Shown here one piece after another: positions 30,823 through 41,608 of a stretch of DNA of 64,000 nt. The DNA comes from Pseudomonas saudiphocaensis (GTDB taxonomy: Bacteria > Pseudomonadota > Gammaproteobacteria > Pseudomonadales > Pseudomonadaceae). The notes under the pieces were generated by a model. That model made no database searches and was not told where the DNA came from. It saw only the letters and a list, made by a program, of their open reading frames with translations. Within the stretch, counting starts at the first letter, position 1, and each line of letters starts with the position of its first letter. The translations under genes were made by a program, and so were the position numbers. The stretch spans positions 1-64,000 of the forward strand of contig NZ_CCSF01000001.1 in assembly GCF_000756775.1 (NCBI RefSeq), read 5' to 3'.

Positions 30823-31764
30823 GTGAAGCGAATCCATGTCGCCGCCGCGGTCATCCGTGCAGCGGATGACCGTATCCTGATTGCGAAGCGACCACTGGAC
30901 AAGCATCAGGGAGGGCTGTGGGAGTTTCCGGGAGGTAAGGTCGAGCCTGATGAGACAGTCGAGGCGGCGCTCGGCCGTGAATTGGCTGAAGAACTGGGCA
31001 TCGTGGTGACGGCGGCGCGGCCGCTGATTCAGGTGCGTCACGACTACCCGGACAAGCAGGTGCTGCTGGATGTTTGGCAGGTAACTGCCTTTGACGGCAT
31101 GCCCCACGGCGCTGAGGGCCAGCCGATGGCCTGGGTGGAGCCTGCGCGTTTGCCGGAGTACAGCTTTCCGGCAGCCAACAGGCCCATCGTTGCTGCAGCA
31201 CGTTTGCCGGATCGCTACCTGATAACGCCGGACGGCCTCTCGCCTGAGCAGCTACTGAGCGGGATAGCGCGAGGAGTGGATGCCGGTTTCCGGCTGATCC
31301 AGTTGCGCGCGCCGTCCTTGTCGCCAGCCGATTACCTAGTATTGGCGGCTGAGGCGATGGCTCTTTGCGAGGGCCGTGCGCAGTTGATGCTCAAGGGGCC
31401 TTTGAAGTGGGCTGCCGAGTTTCCGGCTGCCGGTTGGCATCTGACGGCGCAGCAGTTGCGACAGCATGCACTGCAAGGCAGGCCGGTTCCGGTCGCGCAA
31501 TGGTTGGCGGCGTCCTGCCACGATGCACATGAGCTGGACCTGGCTGCGACGATGGGGGTAGATTTCGTCACGTTGTCGCCAGTGCTGCGTACCGCGACGC
31601 ACCCGGAAGCTCAGGCTCTTGGATGGGCACGTTCCGCTGAGTGGCTGTCCGGCTTCAACCAGCCGGCGTATCTCCTGGGAGGCCTTGGCGCCGGCGACAT
31701 GGCGCAGGCGTTGCGGGTAGGTGCGCAGGGTATCGCAGGCATTCGGGCGTTCTGGCCCGACTGA
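30823..31764 (+). CDS. Nudix hydrolase (MutT-like) fused to a ThiE/TenI-like domain
   Basis: 313 residues. Residues 1-130 form a Nudix domain with the complete box GGKVEPDETVEAALGREL...EELGI (38-60), close to MutT, which removes 8-oxo-dGTP. Residues 130-313 resemble thiamine-phosphate synthase or TenI, with LIQLRAPSL and the SPVLRT-like loop, but many catalytic residues look altered, so synthase activity is doubtful. The fusion occurs in pseudomonads and related bacteria. A GTG start is used, two bases after the argJ stop; the nearby ATG is out of frame. Oxidised-nucleotide clearance fits the neighbouring peroxide genes but is not proof of linkage. Confidence 0.85.
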   Translation: MKRIHVAAAVIRAADDRILIAKRPLDKHQGGLWEFPGGKVEPDETVEAALGRELAEELGIVVTAARPLIQVRHDYPDKQVLLDVWQVTAFDGMPHGAEGQPMAWVEPARLPEYSFPAANRPIVAAARLPDRYLITPDGLSPEQLLSGIARGVDAGFRLIQLRAPSLSPADYLVLAAEAMALCEGRAQLMLKGPLKWAAEFPAAGWHLTAQQLRQHALQGRPVPVAQWLAASCHDAHELDLAATMGVDFVTLSPVLRTATHPEAQALGWARSAEWLSGFNQPAYLLGGLGAGDMAQALRVGAQGIAGIRAFWPD

Positions 31765-31840
31765 AGCTCTGATTACGGTTCATTGCACAGGCAGTGCACG
31801 AATTGCCAGTCGATGCAGTGGTCGTAGTCGATGCGGTGGC

Positions 31841-31877
31841 GATAAAGGGATATCATGCGATAGCGAAAATGCATCGC
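31841..31877 (+). promoter_or_regulatory. Candidate OxyR-type dyad region upstream of ahpC
   Basis: Two AT-rich dyads, GATA-N6-TATC (31841-31854) and GCGAT-N11-ATCGC (31857-31877), have centres about 20 bases apart, as expected for two adjacent OxyR dimer sites. The match to the published OxyR consensus is loose, so this is only a candidate. The whole intergenic region 31765-31965 contains no gene. Confidence 0.3.
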
Positions 31878-31965
31878 GGTGATTCCCTTAATCAATTAAC
31901 CATATGCGGAGGTCTGCGTTATCGTAGGCCCCGTAAAGTTTCTGAACCCCAAAAGGAGTTAGCAG

Positions 31966-32529
31966 ATGTCTCTGATCAACACCCAAGTCCAGCCGTTTAA
32001 AGTCAACGCTTTCCACAACGGCAAGTTCATCGAAGTCACCGAAGAGTCCCTGAAGGGCAAGTGGTCGGTACTGATCTTCATGCCGGCGGCTTTCACCTTC
32101 AACTGCCCAACCGAGATTGAAGACGCTGCCAACAGCTACGCCGAGTTCCAGAAGGCCGGTACCGAAGTGTACATCGTCACTACCGATACTCACTTCTCCC
32201 ACAAGGTCTGGCACGAGACTTCCCCTGCCGTTGGCAAGGCTCAGTTCCCGCTGATCGGCGACCCGACTCATCAGCTGACCAACGCTTTCGGCGTACACAT
32301 TGCTGAAGAAGGCCTGGCCCTGCGCGGCACCTTCATCATCAACCCGGAAGGCGTGATCAAGACCGTCGAAATTCACTCCAACGAGATCGCTCGTGACGTG
32401 ACCGAGACTCTGCGCAAGCTGAAGGCTGCCCAGTACACCGCTGCCCACCCAGGCGAAGTTTGCCCGGCCAAGTGGAAAGAAGGCGAGAAGACCCTGGCTC
32501 CTTCCCTGGACCTGGTCGGCAAGATCTAA
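31966..32529 (+). CDS. ahpC: Alkyl hydroperoxide reductase peroxiredoxin subunit
   Basis: 187-residue typical two-cysteine peroxiredoxin. The peroxidatic Cys47 is in AAFTFNCPTE and the resolving Cys166 in HPGEVCPAKW, matching E. coli AhpC. It reduces hydrogen peroxide and organic peroxides and is recycled by AhpF. AAAAGGAG lies eight bases before the ATG. A hairpin terminator in the gap to ahpF suggests more ahpC than ahpF transcript. OxyR control is likely from family knowledge; the upstream match is weak. Confidence 0.96.
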   Translation: MSLINTQVQPFKVNAFHNGKFIEVTEESLKGKWSVLIFMPAAFTFNCPTEIEDAANSYAEFQKAGTEVYIVTTDTHFSHKVWHETSPAVGKAQFPLIGDPTHQLTNAFGVHIAEEGLALRGTFIINPEGVIKTVEIHSNEIARDVTETLRKLKAAQYTAAHPGEVCPAKWKEGEKTLAPSLDLVGKI

Positions 32530-32589
32530 GTATCTTTCGCCCATTTGCCTTGCATGCATGAGGGGCTGTTCGCCAGCCCCGATTGCCAG

Positions 32590-32624
32590 ACGCCTGGATG
32601 CGGTTTATCCAGGCGTTTTATTTT
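32590..32624 (+). terminator. Intercistronic hairpin between ahpC and ahpF
   Basis: Ten-base-pair perfect stem ACGCCTGGAT / ATCCAGGCGT, loop of seven, followed by TTTATTTTCT. It probably ends most ahpC transcripts and lets a fraction continue into ahpF. Confidence 0.8.
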
Positions 32625-32652
32625 CTGAATTTTTTGGGAGACATCGCCGCTC

Positions 32653-34218
32653 ATGTTGGACAGCAATCTCAAGACCCAGTTGAAAGCCTACCTGGAAAAG
32701 GTCACCCAGCCGTTCGAGATCGTCGCGTCCCTGGATGACGGCGAGAAGTCCCAGGAAATGCTGAGCCTGCTGCAGGACATCGCCAGCCTCAGCGACCAGA
32801 TCACCCTCAAGACCGACGGCCAGGATGCGCGCAAGCCGTCGTTCTCGCTCAACCGCATCGGCGGTGACATCAGCCTGCGCTTCGCCGGCCTGCCCATGGG
32901 CCACGAGTTCACCTCGCTGGTCCTGGCGCTGCTGCAGGTGGGCGGCCATCCGTCCAAGGCTGCGCCAGAAGTCATCGAGCAGATCAAGAACATCGAAGGC
33001 GAGTACAACTTCGAAACCTACTTCTCGCTGTCCTGCCAGAACTGCCCGGACGTGGTCCAGGCGCTGAACCTGATGGCCGTGCTCAACCCCAATATCCGCC
33101 ACGTGGCCATCGACGGAGCGCTGTTCCAGGATGAAGTCGAAGCCCGCCAGATCATGTCGGTGCCGAGCATCTACCTCAACGGCGAACTGTTCGGCCAGGG
33201 CCGCATGGGCGAAGAAGAAATCCTCGCCAAGCTGGACACCGGCGCCGCAGCGCGTGATGCCGAGAAGATGAGCGCCAAGGCCGCCTTCGACGTACTGGTC
33301 ATCGGCGGTGGCCCGGCCGGCGCTGCTGCAGCGGTCTACTCCGCACGCAAGGGCATCCGCACCGGTGTCGCAGCCGAGCGCTTCGGCGGCCAGGTGTTGG
33401 ACACCATGGCCATCGAAAACTTCATCTCGGTCAAGGCCACCGAAGGCCCGCAGCTGGCCCGCGCCCTGGAAGAGCACGTGCGTGAATACGACGTCGACAT
33501 CATGAACCTGCAGCGCGCCAGCAAGCTGATCCCGGCCGGTGCCGAAGGTCTGCACACCGTCGAGTTCGAAAACGGCGCACGCCTGCAGTCCAAGACCGTG
33601 ATCCTCTCCACCGGTGCCCGCTGGCGTGAAATGAACGTACCCGGCGAGCAGGAATACCGTGGCCGTGGCGTCGCCTACTGCCCGCACTGCGACGGCCCGC
33701 TGTTCAAGGGCAAGCGCGTGGCGGTGATCGGCGGCGGCAACTCCGGCGTGGAAGCGGCCATCGACCTGGCCGGCATCGTCGCCCACGTCACCCTGCTGGA
33801 GTTCGGTGAAGAACTGCGCGCTGATGCAGTGCTACAGAACAAGCTGCGCAGCCTGCCCAACGTCACCATCCTGACCATGGCGCAGACCACCGAAGTCAAA
33901 GGTGACGGCCAGAAGGTCACCGGCCTGGTGTACAAGGACCGCAACAGCGACGAGCTGCACGACGTCGAGCTGGAAGGCATCTTCGTGCAGATCGGCCTGC
34001 TGCCCAACAGCGACTGGCTCAAGGGCAGCGTGGAGCTGAACCGCTTCGGCGAGATCATCGTTGACGCCAAGGGCCAGACCAACATCCCTGGCGTGTTCGC
34101 AGCCGGTGACGTGACCACGGTGCCGTACAAGCAGATCGTCATTGCCCTGGGCGAAGGCGCCAAGGCTTCGCTGAGCGCCTTCGATCACCTGATCCGCAGC
34201 AGCTCGCCGGCCGCCTGA
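32653..34218 (+). CDS. ahpF: Alkyl hydroperoxide reductase flavoprotein subunit
   Basis: 521 residues. N-terminal tandem thioredoxin-fold domain with the redox pair CQNC, then a thioredoxin-reductase-like body with FAD loop [12 protein letters not shown], active-site disulfide CPHC, and NAD(P)H loop [12 protein letters not shown]. It moves electrons from NADH to AhpC. The ATG follows GGGAGA. It lies 123 bases after ahpC and ends with a strong terminator. Confidence 0.97.
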   Translation: MLDSNLKTQLKAYLEKVTQPFEIVASLDDGEKSQEMLSLLQDIASLSDQITLKTDGQDARKPSFSLNRIGGDISLRFAGLPMGHEFTSLVLALLQVGGHPSKAAPEVIEQIKNIEGEYNFETYFSLSCQNCPDVVQALNLMAVLNPNIRHVAIDGALFQDEVEARQIMSVPSIYLNGELFGQGRMGEEEILAKLDTGAAARDAEKMSAKAAFDVLVIGGGPAGAAAAVYSARKGIRTGVAAERFGGQVLDTMAIENFISVKATEGPQLARALEEHVREYDVDIMNLQRASKLIPAGAEGLHTVEFENGARLQSKTVILSTGARWREMNVPGEQEYRGRGVAYCPHCDGPLFKGKRVAVIGGGNSGVEAAIDLAGIVAHVTLLEFGEELRADAVLQNKLRSLPNVTILTMAQTTEVKGDGQKVTGLVYKDRNSDELHDVELEGIFVQIGLLPNSDWLKGSVELNRFGEIIVDAKGQTNIPGVFAAGDVTTVPYKQIVIALGEGAKASLSAFDHLIRSSSPAA

Positions 34219-34288
34219 GACCGGTAAGGCACGCGGGAAAGCCGCTCCCGCAGAAGCGGCGGCCTAGCGTAGCGGACATGGAGTAAAG

Positions 34289-34323
34289 AAAAGGGGAGCA
34301 GATTTCGGTCTGCTCCCCTTTTT
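34289..34323 (+). terminator. Terminator after ahpF
   Basis: Long stem AAGGGGAGCAGA / TCTGCTCCCCTT with loop TTTCGG, flanked by A-run and T-run so that it can act on both strands; lies 70 bases after the ahpF stop. Confidence 0.9.
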
Positions 34324-34465
34324 GCTTGGCGCTGTGCGACGGATAGATGGTTGAGATCGACGGTCTACTGGCTACACAGGCTCCGCTTTGGCCCGGCTGA
34401 CAACGAGGAAGAGGGCGGACGGCCAGTCTTCGCAAAGTATCAGCAGTCCAGGAGCGAATTCATTT

Positions 34466-35593
34466 ATGACGAGCGCGCACGCGTCGCAAAAGTTGCGAGG
34501 GGCGGTAGTGACCTTGGCGAATCGCGCCACTGAACCGCGACACGAAAAAGATGTGCACGAGCAACTGGCCAGGCGCCTGGCCGCGCTTCAAGGGATGGAC
34601 TTCCTGGGTGAATATGACCCCTCGGAGCACTATTCCCAACAACTGTATTACGTCCCGTCCGGCACCCTTGTAGGCATCGATTCAGCGCGTGAGCTGGGCA
34701 TAGAGGGTGAGCAAGATCTTTTTGGCGGTGTTGTGCCCCATGCCTTCGTTGAAACCAAGGCAATTTCCCACCCGCTGATGCGGCCCAATGCCGATTCGCC
34801 CATTGGCTGGTCTCGCACCTTTGCAGGCCTGGTGGAGGGCAGCGTGTTGGCCGGCTATAGCGTGTTTTCGCTGCGCGATGCGCGCGAGGCGGGCAGGCGG
34901 CTGCTTCACGAAGGGCCGCTTCGGCTTAAACCGGTTCGTGCCTCAGGTGGTCGTGGTCAGGAGCTAGTCGATGGTGTTCAGGCTCTTGATCAGGCGCTGG
35001 AGCACATCGACGAGGCCGAGCTGGCGCAGTACGGGCTGGTGCTCGAAAACAATCTCGATCGTGTGACGACCTTCAGTGTCGGTCAGGTTCGCGTGGCTGC
35101 GCGGGTGCTGAGTTACTACGGCACGCAACGCCTCACCGAAGACAACAACGGCCACACCGTCTATGGCGGCTCGGATCTGGTGGTCGTCGAAGGCGATTTC
35201 GAGGCTTTGCTAAAACTCGAACTGCCCGACAAGACGCGCCTTGCGATTACCCAGGCGCAAGTTTATGACGCTGCCGCATCAGCTTGTTTTCGCGGCTTTC
35301 GTGCTTCGCGACGCAACTATGACATTGCTCAGGGTGTGGACGGACGAGGCCGCGCCTGCTCTGGTGTGCTGGAGCAATCCTGGCGCATCGGTGGCGCCAG
35401 TGGGGCGGAAGTCGCCGCGCTCGAGGCATTCGCCCAGGGTAGCGGGGCGAGTGCAGTGCGGGCATCTACCGTGGAGTTATACGGCGAAGCGAAGACCGTC
35501 CCCGAGGGCGCGACCGTTCTGTTTCGTGGTGAGGATGAGGAAGTCGGCTTTGTCACCAAGTACGTGACGCTGGAGGAATATGGCAACTCATAG
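34466..35593 (+). CDS. DUF3182-family protein
   Basis: 375 residues, recognised as DUF3182 from its overall pattern; the stretch LRLKPVRASGGRGQELV and later VLENNLDRVTTFSVGQVRV recall an ATP-grasp fold, but no reaction is known. The start at 34466 follows AGGAG at a spacing of 11; the frame is open further upstream into the ahpF terminator region without support. Its last 14 bases overlap the hydrolase gene that follows, so the two are translationally linked. It has no close functional relation visible to ahpF, which ends with its own terminator. Confidence 0.75.
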   Translation: MTSAHASQKLRGAVVTLANRATEPRHEKDVHEQLARRLAALQGMDFLGEYDPSEHYSQQLYYVPSGTLVGIDSARELGIEGEQDLFGGVVPHAFVETKAISHPLMRPNADSPIGWSRTFAGLVEGSVLAGYSVFSLRDAREAGRRLLHEGPLRLKPVRASGGRGQELVDGVQALDQALEHIDEAELAQYGLVLENNLDRVTTFSVGQVRVAARVLSYYGTQRLTEDNNGHTVYGGSDLVVVEGDFEALLKLELPDKTRLAITQAQVYDAAASACFRGFRASRRNYDIAQGVDGRGRACSGVLEQSWRIGGASGAEVAALEAFAQGSGASAVRASTVELYGEAKTVPEGATVLFRGEDEEVGFVTKYVTLEEYGNS

Positions 35594-36341
35594 CGAACCC
35601 GTGGACATTCTCGTCGATGACGAGCACATCGCCGGTACCTTCCTGACGCCACCCACGAAGTTGCCCGGCGTACTTTTCGTACATGGCTGGGGCGGCAGCC
35701 AGGAGCGTGACCTGACGCGCGCCAGGGGCATTGCCGGTCTGGGCTGCATTTGCCTGTCGTTCGATCTGCGTGGTCACGCCCTGACGCTGGCGCAGCAGCA
35801 GACCGTGACCCGTGAGCAGAACCTCAACGACCTGCTCGCCGCCTACGACCTGCTGGCGCAGCACCCGCATATCGACCCTTCGGCGATTGCCGTGGTGGGA
35901 ACCAGTTACGGCGGCTATCTGGCGGCACTGCTGACGGCGTTGCGCCCGGTCAGATGGCTGGCAATGCGGGTGCCGGCGCTGTATCGGGATGACGACTGGA
36001 TGGTGCCCAAACGACAGCTGGACCGAGATATCCTCAACCAGCTGCGCGGGCGGCGGGTGACACCGGAGGAGAACCGGGCGTTGGCGGCCTGTGCCGAGTT
36101 TCGGGGTGATGTGCTGCTGGTCGAGTCCGAATTCGATCATCTGGTGCCGCACGCCACCATCATGAGCTACCGTGCGGCGTTCCATCAGACGCATTCATTG
36201 ACTCACCGCATCATCCTGGGCGCTGATCACGGGCTGACCAGCGAAAGCTGTCAGAAAACCTATACCGATATTCTGGTTGGCTGGGCGACCGAGATGGTGG
36301 TCGGCGGTCGCCTTGGCAGGTTGCAAAGTCCCGTTGCCTGA
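35580..36341 (+). CDS. Alpha/beta-hydrolase (dienelactone-hydrolase/peptidase-like)
   Basis: 253 residues with a complete alpha/beta-hydrolase triad: nucleophile serine in VVGTSYGGY, aspartate in VESEFDHLVP, and histidine in LGADHGLT. The oxyanion region is VHGWGGS. No signal peptide, so cytoplasmic. Overlap with the DUF3182 gene suggests that both act on the same substrate, possibly an ester or amide product of an ATP-grasp-like ligase; this is inference. It is convergent with the adenosyltransferase gene, separated by six bases. Confidence 0.85.
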   Translation: MATHSEPVDILVDDEHIAGTFLTPPTKLPGVLFVHGWGGSQERDLTRARGIAGLGCICLSFDLRGHALTLAQQQTVTREQNLNDLLAAYDLLAQHPHIDPSAIAVVGTSYGGYLAALLTALRPVRWLAMRVPALYRDDDWMVPKRQLDRDILNQLRGRRVTPEENRALAACAEFRGDVLLVESEFDHLVPHATIMSYRAAFHQTHSLTHRIILGADHGLTSESCQKTYTDILVGWATEMVVGGRLGRLQSPVA

Positions 36342-36347
36342 ATTCTC

Positions 36348-36926
36348 TTAGACTGGCACAGGTGCCGCCTGCCAGAGAATCTCTGCGCGGCCCTGACGGC
36401 GAGCGATCAACCGTGCGGCAACGAAGAAGAGGTCTGACAGGCGGTTGAGATAAGCCAGACCCACAGGGCGCAGAGGCTCGCTGGCGTTGAGCTGCTGACA
36501 GCGCCGCTCGCTTGTGCGTGCCAGGCTGCGGCACAGGTGGGCGAGGGCGATCAGCCTGGAGCCCCCGGGCATGATGAAATCCTTTAGCGGCCCCAGCTCT
36601 TTATTCCAGCGATCGATTGCCGCCTCCAGCCGCGTGACTTCGGCCTCGTTAAGCGCCTGATATTCGGGCATCGCCAATTCGCCGCCCAGATCGAACAGAC
36701 GATGCTGGCACGGCTGCAATACCTCAATCAGCTCGGCCAGGCCAGGCCATTGCGCTTGGGCCTCTTCAAGTTCGGCGAGCAACAGTCCCAGCTGGCTGTT
36801 AAGGGTGTCGATCTCGCCCATCGCTTCGACACGCGGATGATCCTTGGGCACTCGGCGCCCATCGGCCAGGCCGGTTTCGCCGCTGTCGCCGGTGCGTGTG
36901 TAGATTTTTGAAAGTCGATTGCCCAT
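36348..36926 (-). CDS. ATP:cob(I)alamin adenosyltransferase, PduO type
   Basis: 192 residues. The N-terminal KIYTRTGDSGETGLADGRRVPKDH motif is the ATP site of PduO-type corrinoid adenosyltransferases, and the C-terminal half keeps the SLARTSERR segment with catalytic arginines. It makes adenosylcobalamin. No cobalamin-synthesis gene is nearby; it is the last gene of the minus-strand group with the sensor kinase, 13 bases away, which may only be a shared transcript. Confidence 0.93.
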   Translation of the reverse strand: MGNRLSKIYTRTGDSGETGLADGRRVPKDHPRVEAMGEIDTLNSQLGLLLAELEEAQAQWPGLAELIEVLQPCQHRLFDLGGELAMPEYQALNEAEVTRLEAAIDRWNKELGPLKDFIMPGGSRLIALAHLCRSLARTSERRCQQLNASEPLRPVGLAYLNRLSDLFFVAARLIARRQGRAEILWQAAPVPV

Positions 36927-36939
36927 GGATGAATCCTGT

Positions 36940-38955
36940 TCAGTTGGTTGTACTTTCCGAGCCTGACGTCAGCGGCAGGCGCAGGGTAAAGGTCGTGCCC
37001 TGGCCCGGCCTGCATTGCACTTCCATCTGGCCCTTGTGGTTGTTGGTAATGATGAAATAAGAGACGGACAGCCCGAGCCCTGTGCCCTGACCCACTTCCT
37101 TGGTGGTAAAGAAGGGCTCGAAGATGCGCTTGCGGATATGTTCGGGAATACCTCCGCCGTTGTCCTCCACCTGGATCTCGGCCCATGGCGGGTTCAGACG
37201 GGTGCGTAGGGTAATCTTTCCATGGTTTCGGTGCGGTCCATGGTGGATCGCCTGGGCTGCATTTTTCAGCAGGTTGAGCAGTACCTGCTCAAGTTCATTG
37301 CCGATACAGGGCACCCGTGCCACCTGCGGATCGAAGTCGCGCTGGATTTCGATAGCGCGGAAGTCGAAGTTGTCCGTCAGCGCGAAGTCATTGCCGGCAA
37401 TTTCCAGTGCCTGGTCGATCAGCTCGCTCAATTGGCACTCGGCCAGCTGGCGGTTGCTCAGGCGGCTGAAGCTGAGCATGTGACTGACGATCCGAGCGGC
37501 ACGAGAACCGGCCTGCTGGATGCCATCGAGCATTTGAGGAATTTCTCGCCGCTGCAGGTAGCAATTGACTGCCTCCAGCTCAACGCCGGTTTCCGCGGCG
37601 GCTTCACGATTGCGCTCAAGGTCCGGTGAAAGGCGTCGCCGGATGTTCTGTGCATTGTGCAGGATTGCGCCAAGCGGGTTGTTGATCTCGTGGGCCATGC
37701 CCGCGGCCAGGCTGCCGACCGAGAGCATCTTCTCCGACTGCACCATCATTTCTTCCATGTTGAGCCGTTCGGTGATGTCGTCGATACGGATCACCACGCC
37801 TCGACCGGCGCTGCCCGTCAGTGGGTAGAAGGTCAGGGCGTAGTGCCTGGGTTCTTCGTGGAAGCTCCAGCTGACGCGTTCGATCTTCTGTACCTCGTGG
37901 TGTTCGCAGGTGCGGCGAATCTGGCTGAGGAAGGGCCGCAGCTGCTCGAAAGCGATAAACACCGGCTGGTTTAACGCATCATTCAGAGGAGTGCCGGAAA
38001 GCGCACTGGCCTGCTGGTTCCACTGGGTAACGTGCAGCTGCTCATCCAGGGCGATAAGCACCGAGGGCATGGAATCGATGATGCTGTTGAGATAGTTCTG
38101 GAAGCCGGTGAGTTTGCGTTCAATCCTGCTACGCACCTGTACTTCGAGTTCGAGTTTACGGTTGGTGTGCCAGGTTTCTTCGGCGAGCCCCTGGGCATGA
38201 TCGAAAGCTTCCTGGGCGTCATCGCGGGCGCGCTTGAGCTGCTGTTCACGTGCCTGCATGCGCGACAGCATGGTATTGAAAGCGTCGGCCAGGTGACCGA
38301 TTTCATCCTGATTGCGGGCTGTGGCGCGCAGGGAATAGTTTTCCTCGCGGGTGACCTGACGGGTCAAAGCCTCAAGATCGCGGATCGGCCGGGTAATCAG
38401 TTGGCGAATCTGCTGCGCGACCAGTAGCCAAAGCAGCAGGCTGGCCAGAAGGATCGCCAAGCTCGCGGTCAGCGTGCCAGTGAAAAAGGCCCCAGGCAGT
38501 TCGCTGCTGGCAACAATCAGCAAATGGCCCGGCGGGCCTGCGGTTTGCGGCAATTCGACCAGCAGATTGGCGCGCATCTCGGTTTTCTGCCATTGCTCAA
38601 CCTGGCTGGTCTGTTCGGGCAGGGCCAGTGGTTCGCCCCGTTGCAGCTGGGCCAGGCGCTGTCCCGCGGCGTCATAGATCATTGCTGCACGCAGCGGTGC
38701 ATAGTCGCCCAGCTTGGCCAGCAACGCGTTTGCCGAGGCTTCAGATTCAAGGGCCTGGCGACTCAGTTCGGGCGTGCTGAGCAGCGCCGCCAAGGTGTGC
38801 ATGGCCTGGGGCGCGACGCTCTGGCGGGAAATCCAGTACGCCGCGCTGATAAAGGTCAGGTTGGACACCAGCAGCACGGCGGCCAGCAGAACAAGCGGGG
38901 CGATCAGCAACTTGCGGCCGACCGGAAGGTTTTCAAGACGCTGGCGCAGGGTCAT
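36940..38955 (-). CDS. Membrane sensor histidine kinase (HAMP-PAS-HisKA-HATPase)
   Basis: About 671 residues. Two transmembrane helices (roughly 17-42 and 162-182) enclose a periplasmic domain of about 120 residues, followed by HAMP, a short coiled coil, a PAS domain (to about 397), a phosphoacceptor histidine in AGMAHEINNPLGAI (His422) and a HATPase with NLLKNAAQAI, DNGGGIP and GTGLGLSVSY. The tail has no receiver domain. It is 43 bases after panE and in the same minus-strand run as a receiver-degenerate-GGDEF protein, its likely partner. The same set is found in P. aeruginosa, where this kinase affects swarming and biofilm. The ATG at 38955 is chosen over a GTG three codons upstream. Confidence 0.9.
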   Translation of the reverse strand: MTLRQRLENLPVGRKLLIAPLVLLAAVLLVSNLTFISAAYWISRQSVAPQAMHTLAALLSTPELSRQALESEASANALLAKLGDYAPLRAAMIYDAAGQRLAQLQRGEPLALPEQTSQVEQWQKTEMRANLLVELPQTAGPPGHLLIVASSELPGAFFTGTLTASLAILLASLLLWLLVAQQIRQLITRPIRDLEALTRQVTREENYSLRATARNQDEIGHLADAFNTMLSRMQAREQQLKRARDDAQEAFDHAQGLAEETWHTNRKLELEVQVRSRIERKLTGFQNYLNSIIDSMPSVLIALDEQLHVTQWNQQASALSGTPLNDALNQPVFIAFEQLRPFLSQIRRTCEHHEVQKIERVSWSFHEEPRHYALTFYPLTGSAGRGVVIRIDDITERLNMEEMMVQSEKMLSVGSLAAGMAHEINNPLGAILHNAQNIRRRLSPDLERNREAAAETGVELEAVNCYLQRREIPQMLDGIQQAGSRAARIVSHMLSFSRLSNRQLAECQLSELIDQALEIAGNDFALTDNFDFRAIEIQRDFDPQVARVPCIGNELEQVLLNLLKNAAQAIHHGPHRNHGKITLRTRLNPPWAEIQVEDNGGGIPEHIRKRIFEPFFTTKEVGQGTGLGLSVSYFIITNNHKGQMEVQCRPGQGTTFTLRLPLTSGSESTTN

Positions 38956-38998
38956 GGCGGGCACGGACAGAAGGGCGTCCGTGCAGGGTAGCGGGGCG

Positions 38999-40881
<1,883 letters not shown>

Positions 40882-41037
40882 TCATTGGCTCGGCTGGATG
40901 GAAGGCAGCAACGGCTCGTGCGACCGGGCGTTCAAAGCTTGAGCGGCTATAATGATTGCCCATTTTAACCGACAAGCTGCGCGTCATGGTTCACAACCCT
41001 TTGCGCGGTTTCACACTACTAATAACGGAGCTAACCC

Positions 41038-41517
41038 ATGCCCTCATTCGACGTTGTATCCGAGCTGGATAAGCACGAAGTCACCAATGCCGTTGACAAC
41101 GCCATCAAGGAACTGGATCGGCGTTACGATTTGCGTGGTAAAGGCTCTTTTGAATTGAAGGATTTGACCGTTCACCTGACCGCCGAAGCGGATTTCCAAT
41201 TGGAGCAGATGCTGGAGATCCTCAAGTTGAGCCTGATCAAACGTAAGGTCGATATTCAGTGCCTGGAAACCAAGGACGTTTATCCGTCGGGCAAGTCGGT
41301 CAAGCAGGAAGTGACCTTGCGTGAAGGCATCGACAAAGAGCTGGCGAAGAAGATCGTGGCGCATATCAAGGACGCCAAACTCAAAGTCCAGGCCGCCATC
41401 CAGGGAGAGCAGGTGCGTGTGACCGGGAAAAAGCGCGACGACTTACAGGAGGCCATCGCACTGTTGCGCGCCCACGATTTCGGCATGCCGCTGCAATTCA
41501 ACAACTTCCGCGACTAA
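41038..41517 (+). CDS. yajQ: YajQ-family nucleotide-binding protein
   Basis: 159 residues with the family start [20 protein letters not shown] and two ferredoxin-like halves. YajQ homologues such as XC_3703 bind cyclic di-GMP and in some species interact with a LysR regulator. CGGAG lies nine bases before the ATG. It is divergent from the response-regulator operon, with 156 bases between them, and followed by mscS. Confidence 0.95.
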   Translation: MPSFDVVSELDKHEVTNAVDNAIKELDRRYDLRGKGSFELKDLTVHLTAEADFQLEQMLEILKLSLIKRKVDIQCLETKDVYPSGKSVKQEVTLREGIDKELAKKIVAHIKDAKLKVQAAIQGEQVRVTGKKRDDLQEAIALLRAHDFGMPLQFNNFRD

Positions 41518-41608
41518 CCTTCCTGCGCGCTGTGGCGCGTAACTTTCATTCGTCCTCCATCACCGGCTGCTCGCGTTGCGAGAGCCGGTTGCAGTAGGAG
41601 CTTTTCTG

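Noticed and set aside
32605-33786. Long minus-strand frame opposite ahpF
   Set aside because: Shadow of a highly biased gene; no family resemblance.
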